Translations under genes and position numbers: made by a program
The notes under the pieces: model-generated
The model's database searches: none
What the model was told of the DNA's origin: nothing
Seen by the model: the letters and a program-made list of their open reading frames with translations, nothing else
Shown: one piece after another, positions 18,537-28,627 of the stretch
Numbering within the stretch: position 1 is the stretch's first letter
How the letters are laid out: every line of letters starts with the position of its first letter
Assembly: GCF_009828925.2 (NCBI RefSeq)
Contig: NZ_WUTY02000001.1
Location: 1,332,492-1,396,491, forward strand
Direction of reading: 5' to 3'
DNA: 64,000 nt
Source of the DNA: Methylicorpusculum oleiharenae
GTDB taxonomy: Bacteria; Pseudomonadota; Gammaproteobacteria; Methylococcales; Methylomonadaceae

Positions 18537-18695
18537 TGAAAACTCCCTGTTAATCTTGTTGAGTTTAAGGATATGAACATTTATAGGTTTTCTTGAGCAG
18601 CGTAAATGTTATAACCAAGGCAACGGATTGATTTTTTGTCCATCTTCAAAGTGGATGGACAAAAAATGAGCCTCAGTTTGTAACTTCCGTTCCTG

Positions 18696-19232
18696 TCAGT
18701 GAAAATGCACTTCTCGTGACTTAACCATATCACTTCGTTTCAAAACGTAGCTGTCCTCATCATCATTCGATATCATTGATCCGTCTTCATTAATCTGAAT
18801 GAGCGTGCCTTCATTTTCAATTCGATAATGCCGCGTGCTTTGCCCGCCTTTTTTGGGTGTTAAAACAACGGTATGACTCTCTTCATCCCAGGTGTATTTC
18901 CCTTTTTCATAAAACTCCCTTGAGGACTCTCTTGCAGGCTGAGTCACCAGCAGATAATTGTTTTTTTGTTTTAAAGATAGCGTCGCTTTTATTCCCGGGC
19001 AATCTTTACAAGGAAGAAATCCGTAGAAAACGCCATGAAAGTCCATGCTTTTATCAATAGGGGTTTCATGTCCTGCATGGCCTGCTTCAGTCTGTTGGCT
19101 CTTCGCTCGCATTCTGAGGAAACTTTCTTGAGCTTCGAGGTCGGTCGCCGCAAATGCAGGAATAGCAGGGAGCAGACTGCTAAATAGAAACAAAGCCAGA
19201 TTCTGTTTTAATTGTTTTTTTATTGCTAGCAT
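18696..19232 (-). CDS. Exported NlpE-like (copper-homeostasis type) protein
   Basis: This 178-residue protein has a signal peptide (NLALFLFSSLLPAIPAFAA, cleavage near residue 28) but no lipobox cysteine, so it should be periplasmic rather than a lipoprotein. From residue 60 it carries the NlpE N-terminal domain signature FHGVFYGFLPCKDCPGIKATLSL with the CxxC pair, then GKYTWDEESHTVVL and IENEGTLIQIN. NlpE links surface and copper stress to Cpx signalling in enterobacteria. Here only the first domain is present. The histidine-containing linker (AGHAGHETP) and tail (REVHFH) could bind metal, which is speculation. Confidence 0.78.
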   Translation of the reverse strand: MLAIKKQLKQNLALFLFSSLLPAIPAFAATDLEAQESFLRMRAKSQQTEAGHAGHETPIDKSMDFHGVFYGFLPCKDCPGIKATLSLKQKNNYLLVTQPARESSREFYEKGKYTWDEESHTVVLTPKKGGQSTRHYRIENEGTLIQINEDGSMISNDDEDSYVLKRSDMVKSREVHFH

Positions 19233-19560
19233 GATGAGTTTCCGGAAAATAAAAATTGGGTTGTTGTATTCGCGAATTTACCAGATATATTCGATTTGCC
19301 AAAAAAGAAGACCTGAATTAACCTGTCTTAAATCCTAAAGTTCTGTTTTTTATGAATAATTAATTTTTTATGTTTATGGAAATGATCGATTAAAGCGGCA
19401 AAAATTCATCATAATTTTTCAATAGGGGAGGGGTAGAATTTTTGATGGCTGCAAATGCCGGTAATGTCAGGTCAGGAACTTTTTGTTTAAAGATCTACAG
19501 GGATCCAATTGGCTAAAGTAAGGTTACAGTGTTTCTGCTTAAACGTCATTTGACGAAAGC

Positions 19561-20967
19561 TCAGGCAAATTTCTTTTTCAATCGCCAAAAAACCAATGCT
19601 GAAGCCAGAACCATTCCACAAGCGGAACCCATCAGTATCAAACCCAGGAACAAGATCTGCTTGAATGTATAATCCACTAACTCTTTGCCGCTAGCCTGAG
19701 TTTGGCGGGTTAGCGAGTCTACTCGAGCCGAGAGTTCGTCAAATTTACCGGTAGCCAGGGTTTGATCAACGGTTTGCAGCAATTTCACCAAATCAAGTGC
19801 AGTAGCGTTGATCTGGGCAGCGGCTGCCGTGTATTCGTTGATGCGAAAGGGCTCTGCGTCCGGGTTTGATGGGCGGGATTGGAGTTGCTGTACGACACCT
19901 TGAAAAGACTCCAGGGCTGCTTTTGACGCATCGGACATCTGTTTGCCTGCACTAAGAGCGCTTTCGGTCTGTGCGGCGAGACTGACGAGGCCGGGTTGTT
20001 GTTCGTTCAACGCTTGAACGATCTGCTGACGTTCATTGCTGATGAGGCCGGGCAGGCTTTCTGCTGTTTGACTTAACCGGTCTGCCGATTCGGCCGCTTG
20101 AGCCGTACTGGTCAGCAGTTTTTCCATCTGAGGCATTTCCACCGTTTGGATGATCAGTAATTCGGTTTCCCAGCGGATCAACGTCGGCATATGTCTGGCC
20201 AGAAACAGGCCTCTCTCTGCGAATAGGCGAGAGCTAGCCAGTTCTCGAGTAGCGGGGTCCAGACCTGCCAATGGGTCAATGGAGAGCAGGTTGAACACAC
20301 TGCTGGTAATGCCTGCCTTGGGGCCGCGGTTCATTTGCGAAATTTCGGACGCGAAGCCCAGCGAACCTAGATCTCTGGGGGAGCGAGCATCTGGGTGTTG
20401 CTTGTGCCAGTCAAGAATGGCGGCACGCAGTTCAGTGACCTGTTCTTTTTTCAGCGCCGTCTCGGCAATGCGCCAAATTTCTTTCTCCACCTGCTCGGAT
20501 GCGTGTCGATAAGGTTCAGCTGATTCGTCGGAGAACTTGGGCGCCCAGAAGTCTTCAAAATTCATCCGGTTTAAGCTGGCAAAGATGACCATGTCGAGGA
20601 GATTGGCATAACTGTTGGCCCCTGTGGCGATGGCTAATAAATCGGTGGTAATAGCGATGCGTCGTTTAAGCTGGTTGAGTTTTTTAGGCGCCGAATCGTC
20701 TTCCCGCTGAAGATTACGCGCAGCGTTATTAAGCGCTTCTATGGCATTATCTGCAAAGCGGAGTAACTCGGATTGCAGTTCAACAGGATCGGGTGCGTCA
20801 TTTCCCTGATTAATAGCAAATAGGGAGAAGAGGCCTTTTTCCGGCAATTCCAGTGTGCTTCTGATTAAATTGCAACCGCTAGCACTTAATGTTAGCGCCA
20901 GAAGCAGAATGACTTTAGATGCCCATTGAGGGTTATTGGGACAGTAAGGCTTAAGCTCGCCGCGCAT
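19561..20967 (-). CDS. Membrane-anchored coiled-coil hypothetical protein
   Basis: I do not recognise this 468-residue protein. It has a hydrophobic N-terminal segment with a lipobox-like LSASGC (cysteine about residue 32) and a C-terminal membrane helix (FLGLILMGSACGMVLASALVFW, about 440-462) followed by RLKKKFA. Between them are mainly helical stretches with heptad-like patterns (IQTVEMPQMEKLLTSTAQAAESA, KLLQTVDQTLATGKFDELSARVDSL). This resembles the long periplasmic or cytosolic rods seen near chemoreceptor-like or surface-assembly proteins. A lipoprotein anchor plus a C-terminal transmembrane helix is unusual. It is divergent from the PilZ/GGDEF/EAL gene 379 bp away, with no other partner. 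Confidence 0.65.
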   Translation of the reverse strand: MRGELKPYCPNNPQWASKVILLLALTLSASGCNLIRSTLELPEKGLFSLFAINQGNDAPDPVELQSELLRFADNAIEALNNAARNLQREDDSAPKKLNQLKRRIAITTDLLAIATGANSYANLLDMVIFASLNRMNFEDFWAPKFSDESAEPYRHASEQVEKEIWRIAETALKKEQVTELRAAILDWHKQHPDARSPRDLGSLGFASEISQMNRGPKAGITSSVFNLLSIDPLAGLDPATRELASSRLFAERGLFLARHMPTLIRWETELLIIQTVEMPQMEKLLTSTAQAAESADRLSQTAESLPGLISNERQQIVQALNEQQPGLVSLAAQTESALSAGKQMSDASKAALESFQGVVQQLQSRPSNPDAEPFRINEYTAAAAQINATALDLVKLLQTVDQTLATGKFDELSARVDSLTRQTQASGKELVDYTFKQILFLGLILMGSACGMVLASALVFWRLKKKFA

Positions 20968-21346
20968 GAAGAATCAACTCCCAAAGTGATTTCTGATAAA
21001 TAGCCACATTGCCTTCTGCTGGTAAATGTCTATCCCATTCAGGGTTTGGGAAGCATCGAAAAGCAGTTTAACATCATTCTAGGCCGTAGGTTTTGACTGT
21101 ACAGGCGGTGCCGAAATCATGGAATCTCTAATTTTGGTCTGCCCAATAAGATTGATTTAACTTAAGCACCGCAATGATATCTAAAAGCACTCATCCCACT
21201 CAAAAAAAGTTGAAGTAGACATTGCTTTTAGAAATTACGGGTTAATTTATCAAAATTTATCAGATCTGATTTTTTCCAAACTATATTTATTATTGATATG
21301 ACAACTCCGTATTTTATGACCATGCTGCCAATATTTTACTTTTACC
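20968..21346. other. Intergenic region without recognised gene
   Basis: This divergent gap separates the coiled-coil membrane protein from the 1319-aa signalling protein. It should hold both promoters. No convincing -35/-10 pair, hairpin or repeat was identified by eye. Confidence 0.5.
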
Positions 21347-24300
21347 ATGGCTTCTAGATGCCCTACAAAACGTCGTCGCCACATTCGTTACGCGATCAAA
21401 TTAGACGCCACACTGGTTTTGAATAATGGGCAAAATTTCTCTTGCGAAGTCCAAGATTTTTGCAGTTCGGGATTTTTATTAGGCCTTAAACCATCAAGCC
21501 AGATAGTACAATTTTCGGCTAACAAAAAAGTCCAGCTTCGTTTCTCGTTGCATAGAGAGTCCGATGCACGGCAATTTCAACTTGAAGTCAAAGTAATGCA
21601 CGCAAGTTCCAAAGGCATCGGTGTTTTCATTAAAAACATGCCCCAGGAAATTTTTAATGCCTTAAAAAATGAGGTTTTTAAGGTGTCCGGCAGAACAGCT
21701 CAACATGACATTGAGCCAACCGAAGCAGACCCGCACCAGGATAACTTAAAACAAATAAAAATTTGGCTTGATAAAGAGTTGGTTGGGTTGCTCAACAATT
21801 TTTTTGAGAGACTGGATGAGGACTTTAAAAAATCGGTTCATAAAATCTCTACTTCAGCACTTGAGGATTTGATAACAACGCTCAAATTTAATTACGATTC
21901 AATTACCAGTGAATTTTGTAATTCGGTTTTTTTGGGTGTCGACAGCATGACCGGTTCCAGCATTCAGGAAAACAGGTTAAATGCCGGTACTATGGAAAAG
22001 CTTTCTTTGGTTGAAATGGATGATTTTGAAGATTGGTTAAATCTGTCGGCGTCTATCAGACGGTTAACAAAACATTTTGAATATCCACTTAATCAGATAA
22101 ACAACCAATTGAAACGGTTATTTGGCCATTGGGCCCATGATGTTAAAAACCCAATCAGCCCGGATGCCTTATGTGATCACTTTCGCGAACTTATCCTGCA
22201 ATTAAATTTAGAAATCACGATTAATCAAACACTTTATTCAGCGTTTGAAAAAGTATTAACGAAGGATTTGGAGGCGTTGTACGAGCATTTTGAGCATCTG
22301 TTATCCAAACTGAGTGCTCCCAAGCCTGCGCCCGCCAAAATTGTCAAGCAACCTGAACAGATCGCGATCGACCATGGTTATTTGGGAGATCCGGTCTTTA
22401 AGTTTGATACCAACATCGCCAGGACGCTGGTTAAAACGTTTGCTGTTAAAGAAGATGCTGATCTAAAAAAGCCGGCAACAGTTGAAATGTCCAAAACGTT
22501 GCCGGGCCTATTAAACCAAAACCAGCCTCATTCAGGAACTACATCATCAATTCGGAACGCAGCGTCTCAAGGGGGTTTTTCCGCCGAAGAAGTCATCGCG
22601 ATGATTTCGAAAATGTATAAAACTACAGCTGTAGGTGACAGGAATGAGCCCGTTACAAGCAGTTTACTGCACACACTCATTCGAGATAAGTTAAACGATA
22701 CTACCGGAATACCTGCGTTTTTTTCTAAGCACGATGTCCATAATATCGAGGTTTATGAAAAGTTTTTCGATACCTTATTCAATGACGTGTCTATTTCCTC
22801 TGAAATCAAAGCTTACATGGAACGTATGCAGCTATCGCTTCTCGAACAAACGCTGCAAGGTAACCACTTTTTAAGTGCGGACTCGCACCCTATCAGAAAC
22901 ATACTCAATCAATTAGCGTCTTTGGAATCGGCAGTAAAAGAGAATCGAGTCATCAAAAGAACGCCTGTAAAAAACACGCTGGACAAACTGGTCTTACGAA
23001 TACTTCAGGAGGCGAGCACTAATTCGTCGATATTTGCAGAAGTGGAGCAAGAGCTACAAGAGGTGACAAAGCAGGTCAAAAAATCGTCAGATCTGACTAT
23101 CAAAAGAATAATCGAACCTTACGAAGGGCAGCAGCTACTGGAGATGGCAAGGCGCCATGTTCAGCATGAAGTTGATAAGCGCATTGCCGGAAAATTAATT
23201 CCTAATTGTGTTTTGATGTTGTTGAATTCGGGATGGCAGCATTTATTGGTTTTACTTGAATTGGATACGGAAAAATCAACTGAGGAAAAATCGGCTAATT
23301 ACCGGGTAGTCGATGATTTGATCCGTTGGCTGTCCTTTCGAGATGCCGGTCTTGAAGCTGAATACTACGCGATTAGTCAAACCATTACTTTTATAGATGA
23401 GAAACTCGGTTCGTTTGCACCCAATGCTTTTAATCACTTTAAAGTCATTGAAGATTTAAGGCGTTGTTTGATAGGTGCCGAATCGCTTGCCGAGAGAAAA
23501 CGCCTGGAAATAGTCTATGTTGACAGGATTTTACAACCTGAATCCCCAAACAAAAGCCGCCCTATGGATCTTTGGGCTCTTCAGGTGGAGCAATTAGAAG
23601 CAGGTGAATGGATAACCTTGTTTAGAAAGCCGGATTTATTCGTGCCTCTTAAGCTCGTGTGGAAAGGACAATTTCCGGAAATTTTAGTCTTTGTTGATAG
23701 GGATGGATTAAATAAAACGGAACTGACCAAAATGGAATTGACTGAACTTCTGCGCAACGGAGGGGCAAGCACAATGGAAAATCCGGATGAGCCGTTGATG
23801 GACCGCACTACGCAGGTAATGCTGCAGAAAATGCATGAAAAGCTCATATACAACGCAACCCATGATGCTGTTACCGGCTTGTTAACAAGAGATGAGTTTA
23901 TTAAACAGTTGAAATACGAGCTCGCAAGACAAGGCGACAACCAGCATCTGCTTTGTCATCTGGAAATCCAGGATTTCCAGATGTTAACCATTGTGTGCGG
24001 ATTAGAAGCAGGTAATCAACTGTTGATGAGCATTACACACATGTTGACCCGTCATTTAACGAATAACGAAATGCTAGCTCGTTTAGGTGATAAAACGTTC
24101 GGAATTTTGTTAAAAAACTGCACAAAGCTAGAAGGTTTGGACCGGGCTCGGTCATTAGTCAACCTTATCACCGCAATCCATTTTGATTGGGAAAATAAAA
24201 GTTATCCAATTAATATCAACATGGGATTGGCTCCCTTTATAGTAAACGGCTTTGATGCCCAACAATTTTTGCAGCACGCTGTTTCTGCCTGCATTGTCAG

Positions 24301-25306
24301 TGAACGGTCCGGAAATAATCAGATCAAACTGTTCTGCGAAGAAGACGAAGATTTAAAAAACCAATATAAATTACAGGAATTTGCCGGGCAGATAGATAAA
24401 GTACTGTCGGAAAACAGGCTGTTTTTAAGGTGTCAAAAGATAGTCGCCGTAGAAACCGAAAAAAACAGTCATCTACATTACGAAATTCTTCTGGGGATTA
24501 AAGATGAAACGGGGAAGACTATTTTACCCGATCATTTTATTCCGGCAGTTGAGAGGCTCAAACGCATGCAGGATTTAGATCAATGGGTGATCACTCATGT
24601 TTTTAAATGGATTGAAGAAAATAGAGTATTTTTTGATCAGATCGACGGATTTGCCATTAATCTTTCCGGGCAATCCCTAAATTCACAGGCGTTTCTCGAA
24701 TTCCTTACCCGACTCCTCGATTCCAGCAAGTTTCCTGCTGAAAAACTGACGTTTGAAATTACCGAAACGGTTGCAGCCGATAGTTTTGTCTATGTAAAAA
24801 ATTTCATTCACAAAATAAAAGCGTATGGATGTCGGTTTTCACTGGATGATTTTGGTTCGGGCTATTCGTCCTATGCCTATTTGAAAAATCTGAACGTTGA
24901 TTATTTAAAAATCGATGGTGCTTTCGTCAAAGATATGGCCGAAAACAAAGCCGAAGTTGCCATTGTAAAATCGATGAACGAAATTGCTCACTCATTGGAT
25001 ATGAAAACCATTGCGGTAAATGTCGACAGCAACGAAATTTGCGACATTTTAAGAGATATTGGCGTTGATTTTGCGAAAGGCTACTTCATTGAAAAACCGA
25101 AATTACTGTCAGAACTGGTTAATAAAAGCGAGTTAAGCGGGAAGTCTCTGGCGCCGGAAACCTTGACTGTTAATACAACGATGGAGCCGCAGGCTGACAC
25201 CCTTACTGAAAAGAACTCCCCTGCCACATATTCGGATAGTGATGACGATAAAAAACAAAACAGAAGCGAAGGATTGTTAGAAGCTGATGACTTCTGGGGC
25301 TTTTAA
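21347..25306 (+). CDS. PilZ-DUF1631-GGDEF-EAL signalling protein with degenerate catalytic motifs
   Basis: This 1319-residue cytosolic protein has an N-terminal PilZ-type domain (RRRHIRYAIKLDATLVL, then DFCSSGFLLGL), predicted to bind c-di-GMP. A long helical DUF1631 region (about 110-790) follows. The GGDEF domain (about 830-990) carries LGDKTF in place of GGDEF, so cyclase activity is unlikely. The EAL domain (about 1010-1250) keeps the first Glu (HYEILLG), INLSGQS, FEITET and DDFGSGYSS. However, AEGVE is replaced by AVNVD and the late Gln by Lys (DFAKGYF), so phosphodiesterase activity is doubtful. It is probably a c-di-GMP receptor or scaffold. It stands alone, with no ribosome-binding site obvious before the ATG. 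Confidence 0.88.
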   Translation: MASRCPTKRRRHIRYAIKLDATLVLNNGQNFSCEVQDFCSSGFLLGLKPSSQIVQFSANKKVQLRFSLHRESDARQFQLEVKVMHASSKGIGVFIKNMPQEIFNALKNEVFKVSGRTAQHDIEPTEADPHQDNLKQIKIWLDKELVGLLNNFFERLDEDFKKSVHKISTSALEDLITTLKFNYDSITSEFCNSVFLGVDSMTGSSIQENRLNAGTMEKLSLVEMDDFEDWLNLSASIRRLTKHFEYPLNQINNQLKRLFGHWAHDVKNPISPDALCDHFRELILQLNLEITINQTLYSAFEKVLTKDLEALYEHFEHLLSKLSAPKPAPAKIVKQPEQIAIDHGYLGDPVFKFDTNIARTLVKTFAVKEDADLKKPATVEMSKTLPGLLNQNQPHSGTTSSIRNAASQGGFSAEEVIAMISKMYKTTAVGDRNEPVTSSLLHTLIRDKLNDTTGIPAFFSKHDVHNIEVYEKFFDTLFNDVSISSEIKAYMERMQLSLLEQTLQGNHFLSADSHPIRNILNQLASLESAVKENRVIKRTPVKNTLDKLVLRILQEASTNSSIFAEVEQELQEVTKQVKKSSDLTIKRIIEPYEGQQLLEMARRHVQHEVDKRIAGKLIPNCVLMLLNSGWQHLLVLLELDTEKSTEEKSANYRVVDDLIRWLSFRDAGLEAEYYAISQTITFIDEKLGSFAPNAFNHFKVIEDLRRCLIGAESLAERKRLEIVYVDRILQPESPNKSRPMDLWALQVEQLEAGEWITLFRKPDLFVPLKLVWKGQFPEILVFVDRDGLNKTELTKMELTELLRNGGASTMENPDEPLMDRTTQVMLQKMHEKLIYNATHDAVTGLLTRDEFIKQLKYELARQGDNQHLLCHLEIQDFQMLTIVCGLEAGNQLLMSITHMLTRHLTNNEMLARLGDKTFGILLKNCTKLEGLDRARSLVNLITAIHFDWENKSYPININMGLAPFIVNGFDAQQFLQHAVSACIVSERSGNNQIKLFCEEDEDLKNQYKLQEFAGQIDKVLSENRLFLRCQKIVAVETEKNSHLHYEILLGIKDETGKTILPDHFIPAVERLKRMQDLDQWVITHVFKWIEENRVFFDQIDGFAINLSGQSLNSQAFLEFLTRLLDSSKFPAEKLTFEITETVAADSFVYVKNFIHKIKAYGCRFSLDDFGSGYSSYAYLKNLNVDYLKIDGAFVKDMAENKAEVAIVKSMNEIAHSLDMKTIAVNVDSNEICDILRDIGVDFAKGYFIEKPKLLSELVNKSELSGKSLAPETLTVNTTMEPQADTLTEKNSPATYSDSDDDKKQNRSEGLLEADDFWGF

Positions 25307-25475
25307 GTACATTGCCCTGCATGCTTAAGTATTGATAGGGAAACGCATACTTTGCCTGCTCCCATTACGCGAACACCCGCGTGGTTAGCGGGTATAACGG
25401 TGTAAGTTGAGCCTCTTGGACGACAAACCGGCAGTGACTATTTGCCGGTAATGCCGTCATCAGATTAGAAAGTGC

Positions 25476-25946
25476 TTACTTCAACGCTACGGTCTCGGCA
25501 CGGTCGACGATCTCGAGTGTTATTTTGCCTTCCTGAGCTAACCAGCCAATACTGCGCTGGATAATTTTTTCTTCTTCAGAAAGTTCCCTTACCAATTTTG
25601 AGACCGGGGTCGCGCCATTTTCAGACACGTAATTCCAGATGCTGCCAGCGGTCAAACCGATGCGATCAGCAACAGAAATTTCAGGTGCAACCTCTACAAC
25701 AATCGGTTTGGCTGTTTCGGCTTTTGCCTTTTTAGCCGGGGCCTTAGCAGGGCTGGCTTTTTTAGGCGTTGCTTCGGTTTCGACGGTTGCAACGGGCTTT
25801 TCAGCTTTAGCTTTGGGCGCAGCGGTTACAACCGGAGTTTCTTCAGATTTAGCTACAGGAACTGCTTTTTCAGTGGTGGTTTTTGGCTTTTTCATAATGA
25901 TATAAATAATAAAGAGGATAAAAGATAGTATCAACCATTCAAACAT
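25476..25946 (-). CDS. Winged-helix DUF2582 protein with N-terminal membrane anchor
   Basis: This 156-residue protein begins with a hydrophobic helix (MFEWLILSFILFIIYIIM), then a low-complexity Ala/Pro/Lys linker (residues about 19-85). It ends in a small winged-helix domain: RIGLTAGSIWNYVSENG, VSKLVRELSEEEKII, RSIGWLAQEGKI. That last block is the DUF2582 hallmark. The ATG at 25946 has a good GGGAG upstream, so the membrane form is probably real. An internal Met at codon 18 would give a soluble form but lacks such a site. A membrane-tethered DNA-binding-like domain is unusual for this family, which is normally soluble and about 70-75 aa. Confidence 0.75.
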   Translation of the reverse strand: MFEWLILSFILFIIYIIMKKPKTTTEKAVPVAKSEETPVVTAAPKAKAEKPVATVETEATPKKASPAKAPAKKAKAETAKPIVVEVAPEISVADRIGLTAGSIWNYVSENGATPVSKLVRELSEEEKIIQRSIGWLAQEGKITLEIVDRAETVALK

Positions 25947-26187
25947 AAAGGTACTCCCTTCAGTTAGGCCGATTTTACGCGAGTTTTTGAATATAAGTAA
26001 AAACAGATAAACGATATTAGTCGAAATAAGGCCATAACTTGAAATAACTTCGCAATTATTGTGATGGATTGTGGATCAATCACCTCAGTCCGAGGTGATT
26101 GATATCGCTTTTGCTGATGGTTTCGGGGGTTTATTCTCGCTGGAAATAGCAAGCATACAGAATCACTTGACTCTCAGTTCGCCCTGC

Positions 26188-27084
26188 TTAATTTATCTTT
26201 AACCGAGCATACAGATTGATGATGCGCTCAGCCAAATCTGAATGACTCGCGTAAATGACGCCGCAATGATTCATATACGTTGAATCAGGGCCATTGAGGG
26301 GCAAAGGATTCCCTGCGATATCGCAGGCGACCGCTCCGGCTTCGCGGAATAAACAGGCCGTTGCCGCATAATCCCAAACGCTGCCGCCGCCCGGCTGGGA
26401 CTTGGGGAATTTAAAATAGCAGTCGGCCGTCTCTTCCAGAACCTGACAGGCATTCATCGCGGCGCCACCCTGTAATAATAGGACCGATCCGGCATGACCC
26501 TGGTCACCGGCGATGACGTCCAGTTCATTCCGTACCGTATCGAAAAGTGGAAATTCTGCAAAACTTCTATCGGTAATGAAGGTTAATGTTGTGTTTGATG
26601 CCAGATCGATGGTGTTCAGTTTCAGCGGCTTGCTGTTGCAAAATGCGCCGTGGCCTTTTATCGCATGGTAAAGCGTTTGTTCAACCGGATCGTATATCAC
26701 GCCCAAATGCGCTTCGCCATCACGAGAAACCAGCGCGATAGAGACGGCATAACCCGGTATGGATTCGATAAAGGGGAGAGTGCCGTCCAGCGGGTCTATG
26801 CACCAGAAATAATCTTTTTCCAGCCGTTGACGGTTATCAGGGCGCTCCTCGGACAACAATGCGAGGTCAAATCTTTCGCAAGTAGGCAGCAGGATTTGTA
26901 AAATGATGTCCTGGCTCAGGTGATCAACTTCTGTGACAACTTGTGACGCCAGGCTTTCCACGCCTTGCTTGGTATTGACCCTTATGGGGTGATACGATTT
27001 TTCTGCAATCAAGCGTCCGGCTTGATAGGCCGCTGAAATCGCGCATTGACTGAGCAGGAACAGATCATTGAAGGACAGTTTCAT
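26188..27084 (-). CDS. Inositol-monophosphatase/CysQ-like phosphatase
   Basis: This 298-residue protein belongs to the lithium-sensitive phosphatase superfamily. The metal site shows TEVDHLSQ (about residues 50-57), LSEERPD (about 77-83) and the central [25 protein letters not shown] motif (about 93-117). The C-terminal [16 protein letters not shown] (about 236-251) is the second signature. CysQ-type 3'(2'),5'-bisphosphate nucleotidase and inositol monophosphatase activity cannot be separated by eye. The start overlaps the stop of the kinase-like gene in an ATGA, so the two are co-translated. A kinase followed by a phosphatase may act on the same small phosphorylated metabolite, which is an inference. 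Confidence 0.85.
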   Translation of the reverse strand: MKLSFNDLFLLSQCAISAAYQAGRLIAEKSYHPIRVNTKQGVESLASQVVTEVDHLSQDIILQILLPTCERFDLALLSEERPDNRQRLEKDYFWCIDPLDGTLPFIESIPGYAVSIALVSRDGEAHLGVIYDPVEQTLYHAIKGHGAFCNSKPLKLNTIDLASNTTLTFITDRSFAEFPLFDTVRNELDVIAGDQGHAGSVLLLQGGAAMNACQVLEETADCYFKFPKSQPGGGSVWDYAATACLFREAGAVACDIAGNPLPLNGPDSTYMNHCGVIYASHSDLAERIINLYARLKIN

Positions 27085-28076
27085 GCGCTCTCCTGCTCAG
27101 CAAGTTGCACATGCGCGATGACTTCCCGCGCCAATCGTTCACTGTAACAGTTGACTTTCCAATGGCCCGGGCTCCAGCCTTTCAGAAAGCGGTGAAAATC
27201 GGTCCATGCGACGGGATACAACTCGCGCCAGTTTTGTTCAACGGCATCAGAATCTACGCGTTTTTGTCTGGACTTCAAGGCTGTTTTCAGTGCAATAAAG
27301 TACAGGTCTAATAGTTGTGCTTCCTTGCGCTGGCATTCGTCTTCATTCAGGCAGCTGCCGATAAAGTAGGCGACATCTTTAATGCCGCAACCGCCACCGA
27401 CATATTGAAAATCAACGGCAGCCACACTTTTGCCGTCGCGTGAAAAACAAAAATTGGCCAATTTGGCATCTCCATGTACAAATGTTTGAAAGGGGCTGTT
27501 TCTTAATTTCCGGTCAATTGCCCCGGCGGCAGTTTTTAGTGCAGTATCCTTTAATGCCTGTAATTCATCCGGACGGGTTTCCAAATGCCAATAAGTGCCG
27601 GTTGGCCATAAGCCCTGCGGATTTTCATTCATGAAGACCGCGTGAAAGTTTGCCAGCCAGACAAGGCAATTGGCTAATTCATTTGCCGTGACGGACGATC
27701 GGCGCTCAGGAAATCCGCTGGCATTGAGGTCTTCCAGCACGATCAAAACCTCATCGCCATGAGCTTCAAACGCCAAACAAGCGGGTACACGGCAAGTCGA
27801 ATCGCAATGGCGGCTCCACTGTCCGTACCAGGCTGTTTCAACCTGGTAGGAACGCATTTTTCTCTGATGCGATAAATCACTGTTCCAGCCGCGCGGATGA
27901 CGGCCCTGGGTTGATGCCTCGACATGTTTGACGACAACGCTAGGCACCATGCCGCCCTTTAATCCATACCGCACGATTTTCCCATAGCCACTCCACAGAC
28001 TCTGAATAACTTCTATTTCAAACAGCGCATTGGTGGCCGTTGCCTTAAGGATAATATCTTGAAAGTGATGGTTCAT
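27081..28076 (-). CDS. Aminoglycoside-phosphotransferase/CHK-like kinase
   Basis: I chose ATG 28076 ([21 protein letters not shown]), giving 331 residues. An upstream frame to 28202 is possible, but neither start has a clear ribosome-binding site. The protein-kinase-like fold shows an N-lobe lysine region ([12 protein letters not shown]), the hinge-type [17 protein letters not shown], the catalytic [11 protein letters not shown] (H-G-D-x4-N) and the metal-binding [10 protein letters not shown]. This matches the ecdysteroid-kinase-like/CHK subfamily of APH kinases, which phosphorylate small molecules. Antibiotic resistance is not implied. It is translationally coupled to the downstream IMPase-like gene. 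Confidence 0.8.
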   Translation of the reverse strand: MNHHFQDIILKATATNALFEIEVIQSLWSGYGKIVRYGLKGGMVPSVVVKHVEASTQGRHPRGWNSDLSHQRKMRSYQVETAWYGQWSRHCDSTCRVPACLAFEAHGDEVLIVLEDLNASGFPERRSSVTANELANCLVWLANFHAVFMNENPQGLWPTGTYWHLETRPDELQALKDTALKTAAGAIDRKLRNSPFQTFVHGDAKLANFCFSRDGKSVAAVDFQYVGGGCGIKDVAYFIGSCLNEDECQRKEAQLLDLYFIALKTALKSRQKRVDSDAVEQNWRELYPVAWTDFHRFLKGWSPGHWKVNCYSERLAREVIAHVQLAEQESA

Positions 28077-28337
28077 GATCAGAGGAATAAGAGGACAGGG
28101 GTAAAGGCTGAAAAATGACATTTGATCAAAATTCATTGGGCCATAAACATTATTCTGATGGTAAGTGACGATTGTAGTCGTTAAAGGCAATGGGAGAGTC
28201 AATATTCAGAAAAGTTTTGGGAGTTATTTTGGGCAAAAAAAGGCTATGTTCTTGTTAGCTGATGTTTCCCTGTTTTTATAGCGTTGTCCAGGCTTGTTAG
28301 AGAACTTTGTTTGCATTAATAGTTGCAGCAGGGACTG

Positions 28338-28396
28338 CCGGAACCCAGAAGCCATAGATGTTAACGTTCAACGCCATCCATGGCTTTTGGATCCGG
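28338..28396. repeat. Long imperfect hairpin (intergenic repeat)
   Basis: CCGGAACCCAGAAGCCAT (28338-28355) is nearly complementary to ATGGCTTTTGGATCCGG (28380-28396), with a 24-nt centre. It looks like a REP-type dispersed unit. No gene is nearby on the plus strand. Confidence 0.6.
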
Positions 28397-28443
28397 GAAA
28401 TCCGTGCCGGGGCGACACCAGCTATAAATGCGGAAATAGCCCA

Positions 28444-28474
28444 AAAAAAAACCGGCGCTGTGCCGGTTTTTTTT
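28444..28474 (-). terminator. Intrinsic terminator of the 42-aa lysine-rich gene
   Basis: The stem CCGGC/GCCGG is extended by eight A-T pairs (AAAAAAAA against TTTTTTTT) with a 5-nt loop GCTGT. It works in both directions and ends the minus-strand gene whose stop is 25 bp away. Confidence 0.88.
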
Positions 28475-28498
28475 GCAGTAGATAAATCCGATGAATCG

Positions 28499-28627
28499 CT
28501 AGTTGCTTTTAAACAAGTCGTTCGATTTTTTTGAATCGTTCTTTGATTTTTTCTCAGCCTTCTTTTCTTTCGGACTAAGAGCGGGTTTTTTCTTGTCTTC
28601 TTTATTGCTTTTCTGTGCTTTACTCAT
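28499..28627 (-). CDS. Small lysine-rich protein (42 aa)
   Basis: ATG 28627 (preceded by GAGGTAG) opens a 42-codon frame ending TAG at 28499. The product begins MSKAQKSNKEDKKKPALSPK, continues with EKKAEKKSKN and ends NDLFKSN. It is almost half lysine plus other charged residues and has no hydrophobic core, so it should be disordered and possibly nucleic-acid binding. I recall similar MSK-type lysine-rich small hypotheticals in other Gammaproteobacteria, but no function is known. A strong terminator follows 25 bp later, which supports a real single-gene unit. Confidence 0.7.
   Translation of the reverse strand: MSKAQKSNKEDKKKPALSPKEKKAEKKSKNDSKKSNDLFKSN

Noticed and set aside
27081-28076. 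Antibiotic-resistance kinase
   Set aside because: The motifs fit the broad CHK/APH fold. The coupling to an IMPase-like gene points to metabolism, not to aminoglycosides.
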